Origin: Gammaproteobacteria bacterium
GTDB lineage: Bacteria > Pseudomonadota > Gammaproteobacteria > Pseudomonadales > Azotimanducaceae
Direction: 5' to 3'
Assembly: GCA_003228415.1 (NCBI GenBank)
Contig: QIDL01000274.1
Span: 1-5,470 of the forward strand
DNA: 5,470 bases
Translations under genes and position numbers: made by a program
Notes under the pieces: model-generated
Told to the model about the DNA's origin: nothing
Database searches by the model: none
The model's input: the letters and a program-made list of their open reading frames with translations, nothing else
Shown here: positions 1 to 5,470 of the stretch, in pieces
Numbering within the stretch: position 1 is the stretch's first letter
Layout of the letters: every line of letters starts with the position of its first letter

Positions 1-1
1 G

Positions 2-1540
2 TTTCGCCGGGTAGTACCACCGTTCGGTTGCTTCATTCAGGGGCGATTCTACGTGAACGCCGATCTCCTGGAGGCGTTGATACCCTACCGGCTCGACGAA
101 GAATCGCTGTCAGATCTGCTGCTCATGCGGGGTCCACCACCCGATCAGGCTCTGGATTGGCGCCGCACATTGAGGTCGATCGGAATCATCTCACTGAGTT
201 ATCTATCTGCTGGTATTACCTGGCACCGAACAGCGCACCTGCCGCTTGAACGACTTCAGGACTTTGAACGCTGCTGTGCCAAGGCACTCAACGATCAGGA
301 TCTCGATCCGTTGTCCACATTGCGTCAGCTCATCATCAACGATCATCCATTCAGGCCTATCAGCGAATTCGTTATCCAGGCCAACATTTCATCAGGCAGA
401 TACTTTGTGCTGACCGAAGTGTTGAAGCAGACGCTGACCCGGTTCGCACACGGCTTTGATCAATCGAAGCTCGGCCTGCTCTGTTCGGGCGGTGCGGACA
501 TGCTGTCGCAACAGATGGTGGAGGGAATCCGGGATCTGGCGGACATCGCGGTCGAGGATGACATGCTCGCTACCGCAATGCTGGCTGAAGACGCCGACCT
601 GCAGGTGGTGGTCATCAGCCTGGACGAAACACATCCGTTTGCCCTGGCGCTGCAACTGTTCCTGCGCCGATTTGGACATCGAGCCGTGCGGGAGCTGGAT
701 CTGATTGCACCGCGCTGGCAGGAAGACAGCACCACGGTGCTGACAATGGTCCGCAACTATCTGAAACAGCATCGAAACGTCGACGCGACAACTGCCGGGA
801 CGTCAAAACCGCGTATTGATATTCACGGACTTCGGCTGGCAGCAGAGGATGAACTTCATCAGGCAATATCGCGTTCGTGGCAACGCAGAATCATCGACAA
901 ACTGATCGACCGGATTCGCTACTATGTGACTCTTCGCGAGAACACCCGCCACTACCACACGATGGCGATTGCGACCGTTCGCACCAAGCTCAAGCAACTC
1001 GAACAGAGCCTCATCCAGGATGGCCAGCTCCGCTGTGAAGACGACATCTTCTTTCTGGAACATCCCGAGGCGGTCGGGCTGAAGATCGGGGCGCTGAGCT
1101 GGGAAGACGTTGAGCCCATCATCCGCACCCGCCGGCAACGCTATCAGCGGCTGAGCCAGCAACCACCGATCGAGTCATTCAACATGGCCTCTAAGATTCC
1201 GGTATTGGAGCCCGAAAACGACATACTCGTGGGGGATTGCGCCTGTCCCGGTGTCGCGGAAGGGATCGCTCGCGTGATTCATGATCCGACCCTGGCAGCC
1301 GATTTGAACCCGGGAGACATTCTCATCGCCCCCTATACGGATCCGGCCTGGACGCCACTGTTCCCAGGTGCCGGTGCAATCGTGGTCGAAGTCGGCAGCT
1401 ACCTTTCACACGCGGGGACCGTCGCACGCGAGTACCAGGTGCCTTGTCTCGTCGACGTCCATGGTTGCACGCGTAAGATTCGAACGGGTCAGAAACTTCG
1501 GATCAACGCAACCGAAGGCTGGGTGGAGATCGTTCGGTGA
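2..1540 (+). CDS. PEP-synthase/rifampin-phosphotransferase-like protein with C-terminal phosphohistidine swivelling domain (5' partial)
   Basis: Seen: the frame is open from base 2, so the GTG at 53 is probably an internal Val codon. The upstream residues (GRFYVNADLLEAL) read as the family's usual motif after the ATP-grasp region, which must lie outside the window. The middle part carries the RGHR-like stretch FGHRAVRELDLIAPRW (about 667-718), typical of the central helical domain. The last ~105 residues (about 1216-1537) form the PEP-utilising mobile domain: a GDILIAPYTDPAWTPLFPGA strand region, then EVGSYLSHAGTVAREY with the phospho-accepting His at 1409-1411, then VPCLVDV. The protein ends there, with no PEP-binding TIM barrel, as in rifampin phosphotransferase rather than PEP synthase. 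Known for the family: ATP phosphorylates the swivelling His, which passes phosphate to a substrate bound elsewhere in the protein. Inferred: cytosolic phosphotransferase of unknown substrate. It overlaps the next gene by 4 bases. Family call sure; substrate unknown. Confidence 0.87.
   Translation, partial: FRRVVPPFGCFIQGRFYVNADLLEALIPYRLDEESLSDLLLMRGPPPDQALDWRRTLRSIGIISLSYLSAGITWHRTAHLPLERLQDFERCCAKALNDQDLDPLSTLRQLIINDHPFRPISEFVIQANISSGRYFVLTEVLKQTLTRFAHGFDQSKLGLLCSGGADMLSQQMVEGIRDLADIAVEDDMLATAMLAEDADLQVVVISLDETHPFALALQLFLRRFGHRAVRELDLIAPRWQEDSTTVLTMVRNYLKQHRNVDATTAGTSKPRIDIHGLRLAAEDELHQAISRSWQRRIIDKLIDRIRYYVTLRENTRHYHTMAIATVRTKLKQLEQSLIQDGQLRCEDDIFFLEHPEAVGLKIGALSWEDVEPIIRTRRQRYQRLSQQPPIESFNMASKIPVLEPENDILVGDCACPGVAEGIARVIHDPTLAADLNPGDILIAPYTDPAWTPLFPGAGAIVVEVGSYLSHAGTVAREYQVPCLVDVHGCTRKIRTGQKLRINATEGWVEIVR
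1525..1528 (+). promoter_or_regulatory. Ribosome binding site GGAG inside the upstream gene's 3' end
   Basis: GGAG lies 8 bases before the GTG at 1537, inside the last codons of the swivelling-domain gene. It supports GTG 1537 as the start of the small membrane protein and fits translational coupling through the GTGA stop/start overlap at 1537-1540. Confidence 0.6.
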
Positions 1541-1815
1541 TCGGTGCTCTGATATTCTTGCTGAGCCTGCCTGTGGCCGTGTACTTCTACGCGGGCATCG
1601 TTGCCCTGGTGGATCAATCAGATCCAACGCAAGCCCTGGTTCGCCTTGCGCTGCGCGCGATCCTGGTTTTCACGCTCCTGCTGATTACACCCACCGGCAG
1701 CGGCGCGTGGATCGGCTATGCATTTCTGGCGGTCGCTGTGCTGCACGTCGTCGCACAGATTACTTTGCGACACGCCGTCTCGAGTGGCCGCTGGTCGTGC
1801 GATCGTATTGATTGA
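1537..1815 (+). CDS. Small three-helix membrane protein, unknown function
   Basis: I do not recognise this 92-residue protein. Seen: three hydrophobic stretches, about residues 3-25, 37-51 and 57-77, separated by a short acidic loop (DQSDPTQ) and by a PTGSG turn. A polar, Arg-containing tail of about 15 residues follows. No cleavable signal peptide or catalytic motif is visible. The positive charges (R36, R40) sit at the start of helix 2 and more (R78, R85) follow helix 3, so the topology is not settled by eye. The start is GTG, overlapping the TGA of the upstream phosphotransferase-like gene as GTGA, with GGAG 8 bases before it. Inferred: co-translated inner-membrane partner or anchor of the upstream protein, or merely an operon passenger. 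The composition and coupling make a real gene likely, although it is short. Confidence 0.72.
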   Translation: MIGALIFLLSLPVAVYFYAGIVALVDQSDPTQALVRLALRAILVFTLLLITPTGSGAWIGYAFLAVAVLHVVAQITLRHAVSSGRWSCDRID

Positions 1816-1840
1816 ATCAGGGAGGACAGGGAAGAAAAGA

Positions 1841-1886
1841 CCCCGACGGCAGGGAGTGGGGAGGGGAAGGGATATTGCCGTCGGGG
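1841..1886 (+). terminator. Perfect 11-bp GC hairpin with G-quadruplex-type loop; possible terminator or RNA element
   Basis: Seen: arms CCCCGACGGCA (1841-1851) and TGCCGTCGGGG (1876-1886) pair perfectly. The 24-base loop holds four G runs: 1852-1854, 1858-1861, 1863-1866 and 1869-1871, separated by 3, 1 and 2 bases, which satisfies the usual G-quadruplex pattern. It starts 25 bases after the stop of the membrane protein gene. On the plus strand only CGCTTT follows, a weak U-tract. On the minus strand the same hairpin is followed by TCTTTTCTTCC, a better U-rich tail. Inferred: transcription end or 3'-end stabiliser for the upstream operon. The long structured loop is not typical of an intrinsic terminator, so a regulatory RNA or repeated intergenic element is also possible. 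Confidence 0.5.
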
Positions 1887-1924
1887 CGCTTTAACCGTTG
1901 TTGACTGTTTCTCAGTAGCGTTCT

Positions 1925-1937
1925 GGAGATTATCTCC
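1925..1937. repeat. 13-base palindrome GGAGATTATCTCC
   Basis: Perfect 6-base arms around a central T. It could be an operator for a dimeric regulator, but no regulator gene is nearby. It shares the GATWATC core with the palindrome at 1990-2000, whose centre is 64 bases away. Confidence 0.35.
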
Positions 1938-1964
1938 GTCGTGTTTCAGGACAGTTATAGCAAA

Positions 1965-2117
1965 ATGCCCAAGTTATATGAGTATTTGTCCGATAATCGG
2001 CGTAAGAGTTCCGACAAACGTCAGGAAATTTTGAGCAGGGACCGGTCAAGTGCCTGGAGAAACGCTAACCCATTGAAATACATGAAGATAGGTCGACCTG
2101 ATCTGGACCGGAAATAG
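1965..2117 (+). CDS. Candidate small basic protein (50 aa), unverified
   Basis: An ATG at 1965 opens 50 codons ending in TAG at 2115-2117. The peptide starts MPKLYEYLSDNRRKSSDK and ends KIGRPDLDRK. It is strongly charged and Arg/Lys-rich, with no membrane segment, and I recognise no family. The frame is open back to 1905, with an alternative GTG at 1941 that would give 58 residues. Neither start has a well placed Shine-Dalgarno: AGGA at 1948-1951 is 13 bases from the ATG, and GGAG at 1925-1928 is 12 bases from the GTG. Third-position GC looks close to neutral and does not decide the matter. An ORF this short can arise by chance. It is listed because the gap is otherwise empty and the composition is protein-like. 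Confidence 0.27.
   Translation: MPKLYEYLSDNRRKSSDKRQEILSRDRSSAWRNANPLKYMKIGRPDLDRK
1990..2000. repeat. 11-base palindrome CCGATAATCGG
   Basis: Perfect 5-base arms around a central A, inside the candidate small ORF. It sits within a wider weak inverted repeat, TTTGTC (1985-1990) and GACAAA (2013-2018). It could be a regulator site or a structured RNA segment; it could also be chance. Confidence 0.3.
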
Positions 2118-2156
2118 ACGGCGGCTCGGCGCCTGCCTGGTCGTCGCAACCCGACC

Positions 2157-2169
2157 GGATCTCAGATCC
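2157..2169. repeat. 13-base palindrome GGATCTCAGATCC upstream of the oxidoreductase
   Basis: Perfect 6-base arms around a central C, about 88 bases before the oxidoreductase ATG. The location would suit an operator for that gene, but no promoter could be identified next to it. Confidence 0.33.
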
Positions 2170-2257
2170 AGCAAGCCTTCCCGGCTGGCGCCAACTTCAC
2201 TTCTGCGCTCTTCGCGGGGTATCCTCCAGGCCCGTTTTGACGATCGAGTAGCTTCAA

Positions 2258-3205
2258 ATGAGTATCTCATTGGGTGTCCATGTGGGCCAGCAGAACATGA
2301 CCATGGACGATATGCGAGCTCTGTGGCGGAAGCTGGACACAAATGGTGTCGATTGGATCTCGACCTGGGATCACTTTTACGAAGCACCGCCGAAAGGCGG
2401 AACCGAGCCTCACTTCGAAGCGCTGGCGACACTCGGCGCCCTGGCTGCAGAGACCACCAACGCCAGGATCGGCTGTCTGGTGTTCTATGTGGGCTACCGC
2501 AATCCGGCCTTGCTCGCCAAGGCGGCCGCAACACTCGACCACATCAGTGGCGGCCGCTTCGAACTCGGCATCGGTGCCGGTTGGCACATCTGGGAAGCCA
2601 ATGCATACGGCTACGCGTTCCCGGACATCGGTACCCGGCTGGACATGCTCGAGGAAGCCGCGCAGATCATCCGCCGGATGTTGACAGAAGAACGCACGTC
2701 GTTTTCAGGCATTCACTACCAGGTCGACGACGCGAGTTGCCTGCCCCATCCGGTACAGGAGCGGCTGCCTATCTGGATCGGTGGGGTCGGCGAAAAACGT
2801 ACCCTCAAAATCGTCGCCGACCATGCAGACGGCTGGAATGCAGCCTATCTGTCCCCGGAAGAATTTAAGCGGGTCAATCATGTACTGAACGACTGGTGTG
2901 AAGAGGAGCAGCGAGATCCCCGCTCACTGAAGCGAGCTGCAAATGTCATGTTCAATCTCGGCTTCAACAAAAAGGATCTCGAGCGACAGCGCGAAATTCT
3001 GCAGAACGACTGGGGTGCGATGGCTGAGCGCACCGCCAACGGCGCACTGCTCTGCACGCCGGAAAGGGCCGTCGAGCGTATCATGGAGTATGTCGAGGCC
3101 GGGGCGGACGAGATCAATATCGCCTTACGTGCACCGTGGAACGTCGAGGCCTTGGATGCCTATCTGACCGATGTCATGCCAAAAGTACGTGATGCGGTCA
3201 ACTGA
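2258..3205 (+). CDS. LLM-class flavin-dependent oxidoreductase (bacterial luciferase-like fold)
   Basis: A complete 315-residue protein of usual family length. Seen: the N-terminal strand SISLGVHVGQ; DWISTWDHF (about residues 32-40), matching the family's first core strand and its Asp-His; the conserved ARIGCLVFYVGYRNPALLAKAAATLDHISGGR segment (about 69-100), followed by FELGIGAGWHIWEANAYGYAFP; and RLPIWIGGVGEKRTLKIVADHADGWN (about 169-194). This block order is that of the Rv1855c-like subgroup of luciferase-like monooxygenases. Known: members use reduced FMN or coenzyme F420 in a TIM barrel to oxidise or reduce small organic substrates. Which cofactor and substrate apply here cannot be read from the sequence. 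The start is fixed by an in-frame TAG at 2249-2251, so ATG 2258 is the first possible start; the Shine-Dalgarno is weak (GAG at 2246-2248). It appears monocistronic and convergent with the methyltransferase gene, with a 42-base gap lacking a clear terminator. Confidence 0.95.
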   Translation: MSISLGVHVGQQNMTMDDMRALWRKLDTNGVDWISTWDHFYEAPPKGGTEPHFEALATLGALAAETTNARIGCLVFYVGYRNPALLAKAAATLDHISGGRFELGIGAGWHIWEANAYGYAFPDIGTRLDMLEEAAQIIRRMLTEERTSFSGIHYQVDDASCLPHPVQERLPIWIGGVGEKRTLKIVADHADGWNAAYLSPEEFKRVNHVLNDWCEEEQRDPRSLKRAANVMFNLGFNKKDLERQREILQNDWGAMAERTANGALLCTPERAVERIMEYVEAGADEINIALRAPWNVEALDAYLTDVMPKVRDAVN

Positions 3206-3241
3206 CACGATCGTTCATCGGCACCACGCATTTCCGACCGA

Positions 3242-3254
3242 TCATGGTTAGCTC
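3242..3254. repeat. Left copy of a 13-bp inverted repeat bracketing the methyltransferase gene
   Basis: TCATGGTTAGCTC here is the exact reverse complement of GAGCTAACCATGA at 4680-4692. This copy includes the TAA stop (3248-3250) of the methyltransferase. The match ends sharply on both sides. Such a match can arise by chance in a window of this size. Confidence 0.5.
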
Positions 3255-4699
3255 AACACTCCGCAGCGTCTCAACCGTCGAATCAACTTCGATCTGTCTT
3301 TGTCGTTCGTCGCAGTTGATCGCGCGTCAACGATCTCGAGCGCGGCTCTGGCGTCTACCCGAGTCAGCCTGACGCCACCACCCACTATCTCGCTGCTGAT
3401 ATAACTCGGCTGGCTGGAATCGGCAGCGTCCTCAACCATTCGTTCCACGGACTTACTGGTAAACTCCGTTGATTCGGTTGTTTCGATTTTTTCCGGAATA
3501 GAGCAGGTTTCAGCAAACGGTGACAACGCACCTGCGGCAATCAGATAGGTCAGATTTCGTGCGACGTCCGGGCTTTGTCTACCCCCATCGAGTTCCAGTA
3601 TCACATCTCTCAACTTTCTCGAACCCTCCTGCATGAGGCGTTGCAGCTCAGCGATAAATTCCGTATTGAAGCTGAATCGCCCTCTGGGTACCTGGACCGT
3701 CGCACCGATGGTTTCCACCTCACCCGGGCAGCCAACCACTACATCCCCAAGCACCCCGGCTGGTGCAGGTTCACGGGACTTCGGGCGGACGAATACATCT
3801 CGACGAAACTGGCGATTGACAGCAAAGTCCATCGCCAGTTGCTTAAGGCGTGTCGTCGGGAGCTCGGAGATCGACTGCACTACCGAATCGCTCACAAGCA
3901 GCAGATCATGATTGTCTACCAGAGTAGCACTGCCAATCAGCTCGACTTCCGCCTCTTCCATTTCATCTGCAACATCCACAGAAAAGTGTGGATCCCAGGT
4001 CTCATTGAGAAACTCATGCGAAAGGTAGCCGCTGGAGCTTTCCTGATAGGTCTCGAGGGCGTCGAATGCCGAAGGATTGACGGCGAAGTAGTGCAGGCCC
4101 GCATTGCTCAATCGTTTCAGCTCGCGCACGGCATGATCAATCTGCCGAGTTGTTCCTCCTTCAGAAGACCGTGCCAGTTCGACCAGCAACTTTCTCAGCG
4201 GCACCTCCGTCGACCAACCCGGCAGACAGTTATAGCTGACGTATACGAGCCCACCCGGATTCAGGCAGGTTCGGATCAATGCCCTGATCTCCTGCCTGGC
4301 TGCTTCATCCACCCAGCTATACACGCCATGCAAGACGATAAAGTCAAACTGCGGCAGGTTCTGCCCGGGGAGATCTTTGAACGAGGTGTTGTGAAAATGG
4401 ATATTGTCCACCACGTTGGCGCTCGCTCGGGATCGAGCCGCCTCGATGTAGGCCGCATTGATGTCACAGGCGTGAAACCTTCCCTGGGGATACGCTGCCG
4501 CGTGGATCAGCGATGAATAACCAAGCCCACAACCCAGCTCCAGATAGGTGAACGATGGCTGAAGATCTACAGATTTTGTGCCCTTCAGCGACACCACATA
4601 GTTCAACCAGCTCGGCGAAAGTTCCCGAAAATAGGTGGTGGGGTAATTCGAATCATCCAGATAACCCGGTGTCCGGGACGAGCTAACCATGACAGGCAT
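3248..4699 (-). CDS. Class I SAM-dependent methyltransferase with methyltransferase regulatory domain
   Basis: A complete 483-residue protein. The Rossmann methyltransferase domain spans about residues 20-190. Seen: SAM motif I ELGCGLGY at 54-61; acidic motif II residue in HACDIN (D79); the post-motif QFDFIVLHGVYSWV at 117-130; and NPGGLVYVSYNCLPGW at 147-162, a hallmark of this family. A second domain, about 205-315, contains GYLSHEFLNETWDPHF, LIGSATLVDNHDLL and DFAVNRQFRRDVFVR, matching the predicted methyltransferase regulatory domain. A Ser/Thr/Glu-rich linker (about 395-435) precedes a short C-terminal domain. Known: family members are associated with cell-surface or secondary metabolism, but most have no proven substrate. 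Inferred: cytosolic methyl transfer to an unknown acceptor. The start is ATG 4699, with a second ATG at 4690; neither has a clear Shine-Dalgarno. Downstream of the CoA ester lyase gene by 96 bases on the same strand. A 13-bp inverted repeat falls on both gene ends. Confidence 0.93.
   Translation of the reverse strand: MPVMVSSSRTPGYLDDSNYPTTYFRELSPSWLNYVVSLKGTKSVDLQPSFTYLELGCGLGYSSLIHAAAYPQGRFHACDINAAYIEAARSRASANVVDNIHFHNTSFKDLPGQNLPQFDFIVLHGVYSWVDEAARQEIRALIRTCLNPGGLVYVSYNCLPGWSTEVPLRKLLVELARSSEGGTTRQIDHAVRELKRLSNAGLHYFAVNPSAFDALETYQESSSGYLSHEFLNETWDPHFSVDVADEMEEAEVELIGSATLVDNHDLLLVSDSVVQSISELPTTRLKQLAMDFAVNRQFRRDVFVRPKSREPAPAGVLGDVVVGCPGEVETIGATVQVPRGRFSFNTEFIAELQRLMQEGSRKLRDVILELDGGRQSPDVARNLTYLIAAGALSPFAETCSIPEKIETTESTEFTSKSVERMVEDAADSSQPSYISSEIVGGGVRLTRVDARAALEIVDARSTATNDKDRSKLIRRLRRCGVLS
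4680..4692. repeat. Right copy of the 13-bp inverted repeat
   Basis: GAGCTAACCATGA, the mate of 3242-3254. On the minus strand it covers the methyltransferase's second ATG (4690-4688) and the following MVSS codons, so it is largely coding. Confidence 0.5.
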
Positions 4700-4795
4700 C
4701 GAGATGCTTATGAAAACTATCTGGCATCAGCAAAGACTACTACCGAACAGTTGGCTGGGCCATGTCCCACCGCTCGCTCGCCAACAACTCAATCG
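4700..4795 (-). other. 96-base gap between CoA ester lyase and methyltransferase
   Basis: I see no hairpin terminator and no clear promoter. On the minus strand a 19-codon ORF starts at 4799 with an ATGA overlap of the lyase stop and ends in TAG at 4742-4740 (peptide begins MTIELLASERWDM). It has no evident Shine-Dalgarno. It may be a remnant of a lost downstream gene, a coupling peptide, or chance. Confidence 0.4.
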
Positions 4796-5470
4796 TCATC
4801 TGCGAGATTCGATCGCATCGGCAAACGCCAACACCCGTTCCGCTTCGGCAACGTGCAGGTTCTCTATCAGCCGCCCATCCAACTCTGCGACCCCCTTACC
4901 CGCCTTCAATGCCGCCTTCCAGACCTCGAGCACCGCCTCAGCAGTTGCAATATCCGTCTCGCTATAACCGAACACCTCGTTGGCGATCTCAATCTGCGTC
5001 GGATGAATGAGCGTTTTGCCGTCAAAACCCATCGCGCGTCCTTGCTGGCAGGCATCGCGGAAGCTGTCCAGGTTGCGGAAATCCAGATGCACCCCGTCCA
5101 GGATATCGAGGCTCGCCGTCCTCGCCGACAGAACGCAATGCTGTAGCGCGTAGTAAAGATTCTGCCGGGAAACGGTATGTTGTGCTCTAAGCTCTTTGAC
5201 CAGATCACTGGTACCCATGACCAGACATTCAATCCTCTCGGAGCTCGCGGCTACTTCGCGGACGTCCAACACCCCTTTTGGGGTTTCAATCATGAGCCAC
5301 AGCGGCAGCGAGCTACCGCCCGCCAGGTTCACCACCTGCTCGATCTCGTGTACCTGTGCAGCACTTTCCACTTTGGGAAACAGCAGCGCCTGAATGGGAA
5401 GTCCGGCCACCGCGGTCACATCGTCCGCTCCCCAGGGAGTATCGAGACCATTGACCAGAACCACGAGTTC
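4796..5470 (-). CDS. HpcH/HpaI-type CoA ester lyase (CitE/malyl-CoA lyase-like), 5' partial
   Basis: The frame is open to the right edge (visible start E-L-V-V-L-V-N-G-L-D-T), so the GTG at 5464 is internal. Roughly the last 225 residues of a family usually near 280-300 residues are present. Seen: VNGLDTPWG; FPKVES with the metal-binding Glu at 5368-5366; LWLMIETPKGV; MGTSDLVKEL with the metal-binding Asp at 5206-5204; LDGVHLDFRNLDSF; GFDGKTLIHPTQI; and a C-terminal helical segment ending near AEAERVLAFADAIE. These are the marks of the CitE/Mcl branch of the aldolase/citrate lyase TIM-barrel family. Known: such enzymes cleave or condense acyl-CoA esters such as malyl-CoA, methylmalyl-CoA or citramalyl-CoA with Mg2+. 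Inferred: cytosolic carbon metabolism enzyme; the exact substrate cannot be told. No acyl-CoA pathway partner is visible. The stop is TGA at 4798-4796. The family assignment is firm. Confidence 0.93.
   Translation of the reverse strand, partial: ELVVLVNGLDTPWGADDVTAVAGLPIQALLFPKVESAAQVHEIEQVVNLAGGSSLPLWLMIETPKGVLDVREVAASSERIECLVMGTSDLVKELRAQHTVSRQNLYYALQHCVLSARTASLDILDGVHLDFRNLDSFRDACQQGRAMGFDGKTLIHPTQIEIANEVFGYSETDIATAEAVLEVWKAALKAGKGVAELDGRLIENLHVAEAERVLAFADAIESRR

Larger units (their letters stand above)
1816..2257. other. 442-base intergenic region with hairpin, palindromes and a candidate small ORF
   Basis: No recognisable gene fills this gap. From left to right it holds: a purine-rich G-skewed tract (about 1818-1872) with a strong hairpin; a 13-base palindrome (1925-1937); a more AT-rich stretch (about 1940-2035) with direct repeats and a second palindrome; a 50-codon candidate ORF (1965-2117); and a GC-rich stretch (2118-2257) with a third palindrome (2157-2169) leading to the oxidoreductase. 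I found no convincing sigma70 promoter pair. TTGACT at 1901-1906 has no good -10 at 16-18 bases, and TTGACG at 2237-2242 is too close to the ATG. The oxidoreductase promoter is presumably in this gap but cannot be placed. Confidence 0.6.

Noticed and set aside
53..55. GTG at 53 as the start of the swivelling-domain gene
   Set aside because: The frame continues open to the window edge and the upstream residues fit the family's conserved region, so the true start lies outside.
1368..1811. Plus-strand 147-codon frame spanning the swivelling-domain gene end and the membrane protein
   Set aside because: Out of frame with the conserved swivelling-domain motifs; composition rich in Arg, Ser, Pro and Cys, as expected for a shadow frame.
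1901..1933. TTGACT with GATTAT as a sigma70 promoter
   Set aside because: The spacing is about 21 bases, too long for a normal promoter, and no better -10 lies at 16-18 bases.
2237..2265. TTGACG as a -35 box for the oxidoreductase
   Set aside because: The matching -10 would fall inside the coding sequence, and the hexamer there matches the consensus poorly.
2046..2534. Minus-strand 162-codon frame across the gap and the start of the oxidoreductase
   Set aside because: Overlaps the well supported oxidoreductase; the product is Arg/Ser/Pro-rich without motifs.
3206..3247. Convergent-gene terminator between oxidoreductase and methyltransferase
   Set aside because: Only a 5-bp stem (GATCG with CGATC) with a long loop and no T run on either side.
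3575..4516. Long plus-strand open frame (313 codons) opposite the methyltransferase
   Set aside because: Antisense to a gene with clear family motifs; its translation shows no recognisable domain and its opening is explained by codon bias of the real gene.

Overview
The window looks like bacterial chromosome of moderately high GC, with dense genes, short intergenic gaps and GTG as well as ATG codons at starts. The gene families seen (PEP-utilising swivelling-domain protein, LLM-class flavin oxidoreductase, methyltransferase with a regulatory domain, CoA ester lyase) suggest a proteobacterium, possibly an uncultured or environmental gammaproteobacterium. That placement is inference only; no taxonomic marker gene is present.

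Layout, left to right. (1) Positions 2-1540, plus strand: the 3' part of a large PEP-synthase/rifampin-phosphotransferase-like protein whose reading frame is already open at the window edge. It ends in a phosphohistidine swivelling domain. (2) Positions 1537-1815, plus strand: a small protein with three predicted membrane segments, overlapping the previous stop by 4 bases and so probably translationally coupled to it. (3) Positions 1816-2257: a 442-base gap, the most unusual part of the window. It holds a perfect 11-bp GC-rich hairpin whose loop is a G-quadruplex-type sequence, a cluster of short palindromes, and a 50-codon candidate small ORF. (4) Positions 2258-3205, plus strand: an LLM-class flavin-dependent oxidoreductase. 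(5) Positions 3248-4699, minus strand: a SAM-dependent methyltransferase with a regulatory domain, convergent with the oxidoreductase. (6) Positions 4796-5470, minus strand: the C-terminal part of an HpcH/HpaI-type CoA ester lyase that runs off the right edge. It lies upstream of the methyltransferase in the direction of transcription, 96 bases away.

The left pair (1+2) is very likely one operon. The right pair (6 then 5) could be co-transcribed, but the products share no obvious pathway and the 96-base gap leaves this open. The oxidoreductase appears to be a single gene with its own upstream region. No mobile element, CRISPR array, tRNA or rRNA was seen. I saw no convincing multi-gene novel system. 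The best candidates for something undescribed are the hairpin with a quadruplex loop and small ORF in the 1816-2257 gap, and the coupling of the swivelling-domain protein to a tiny membrane protein.
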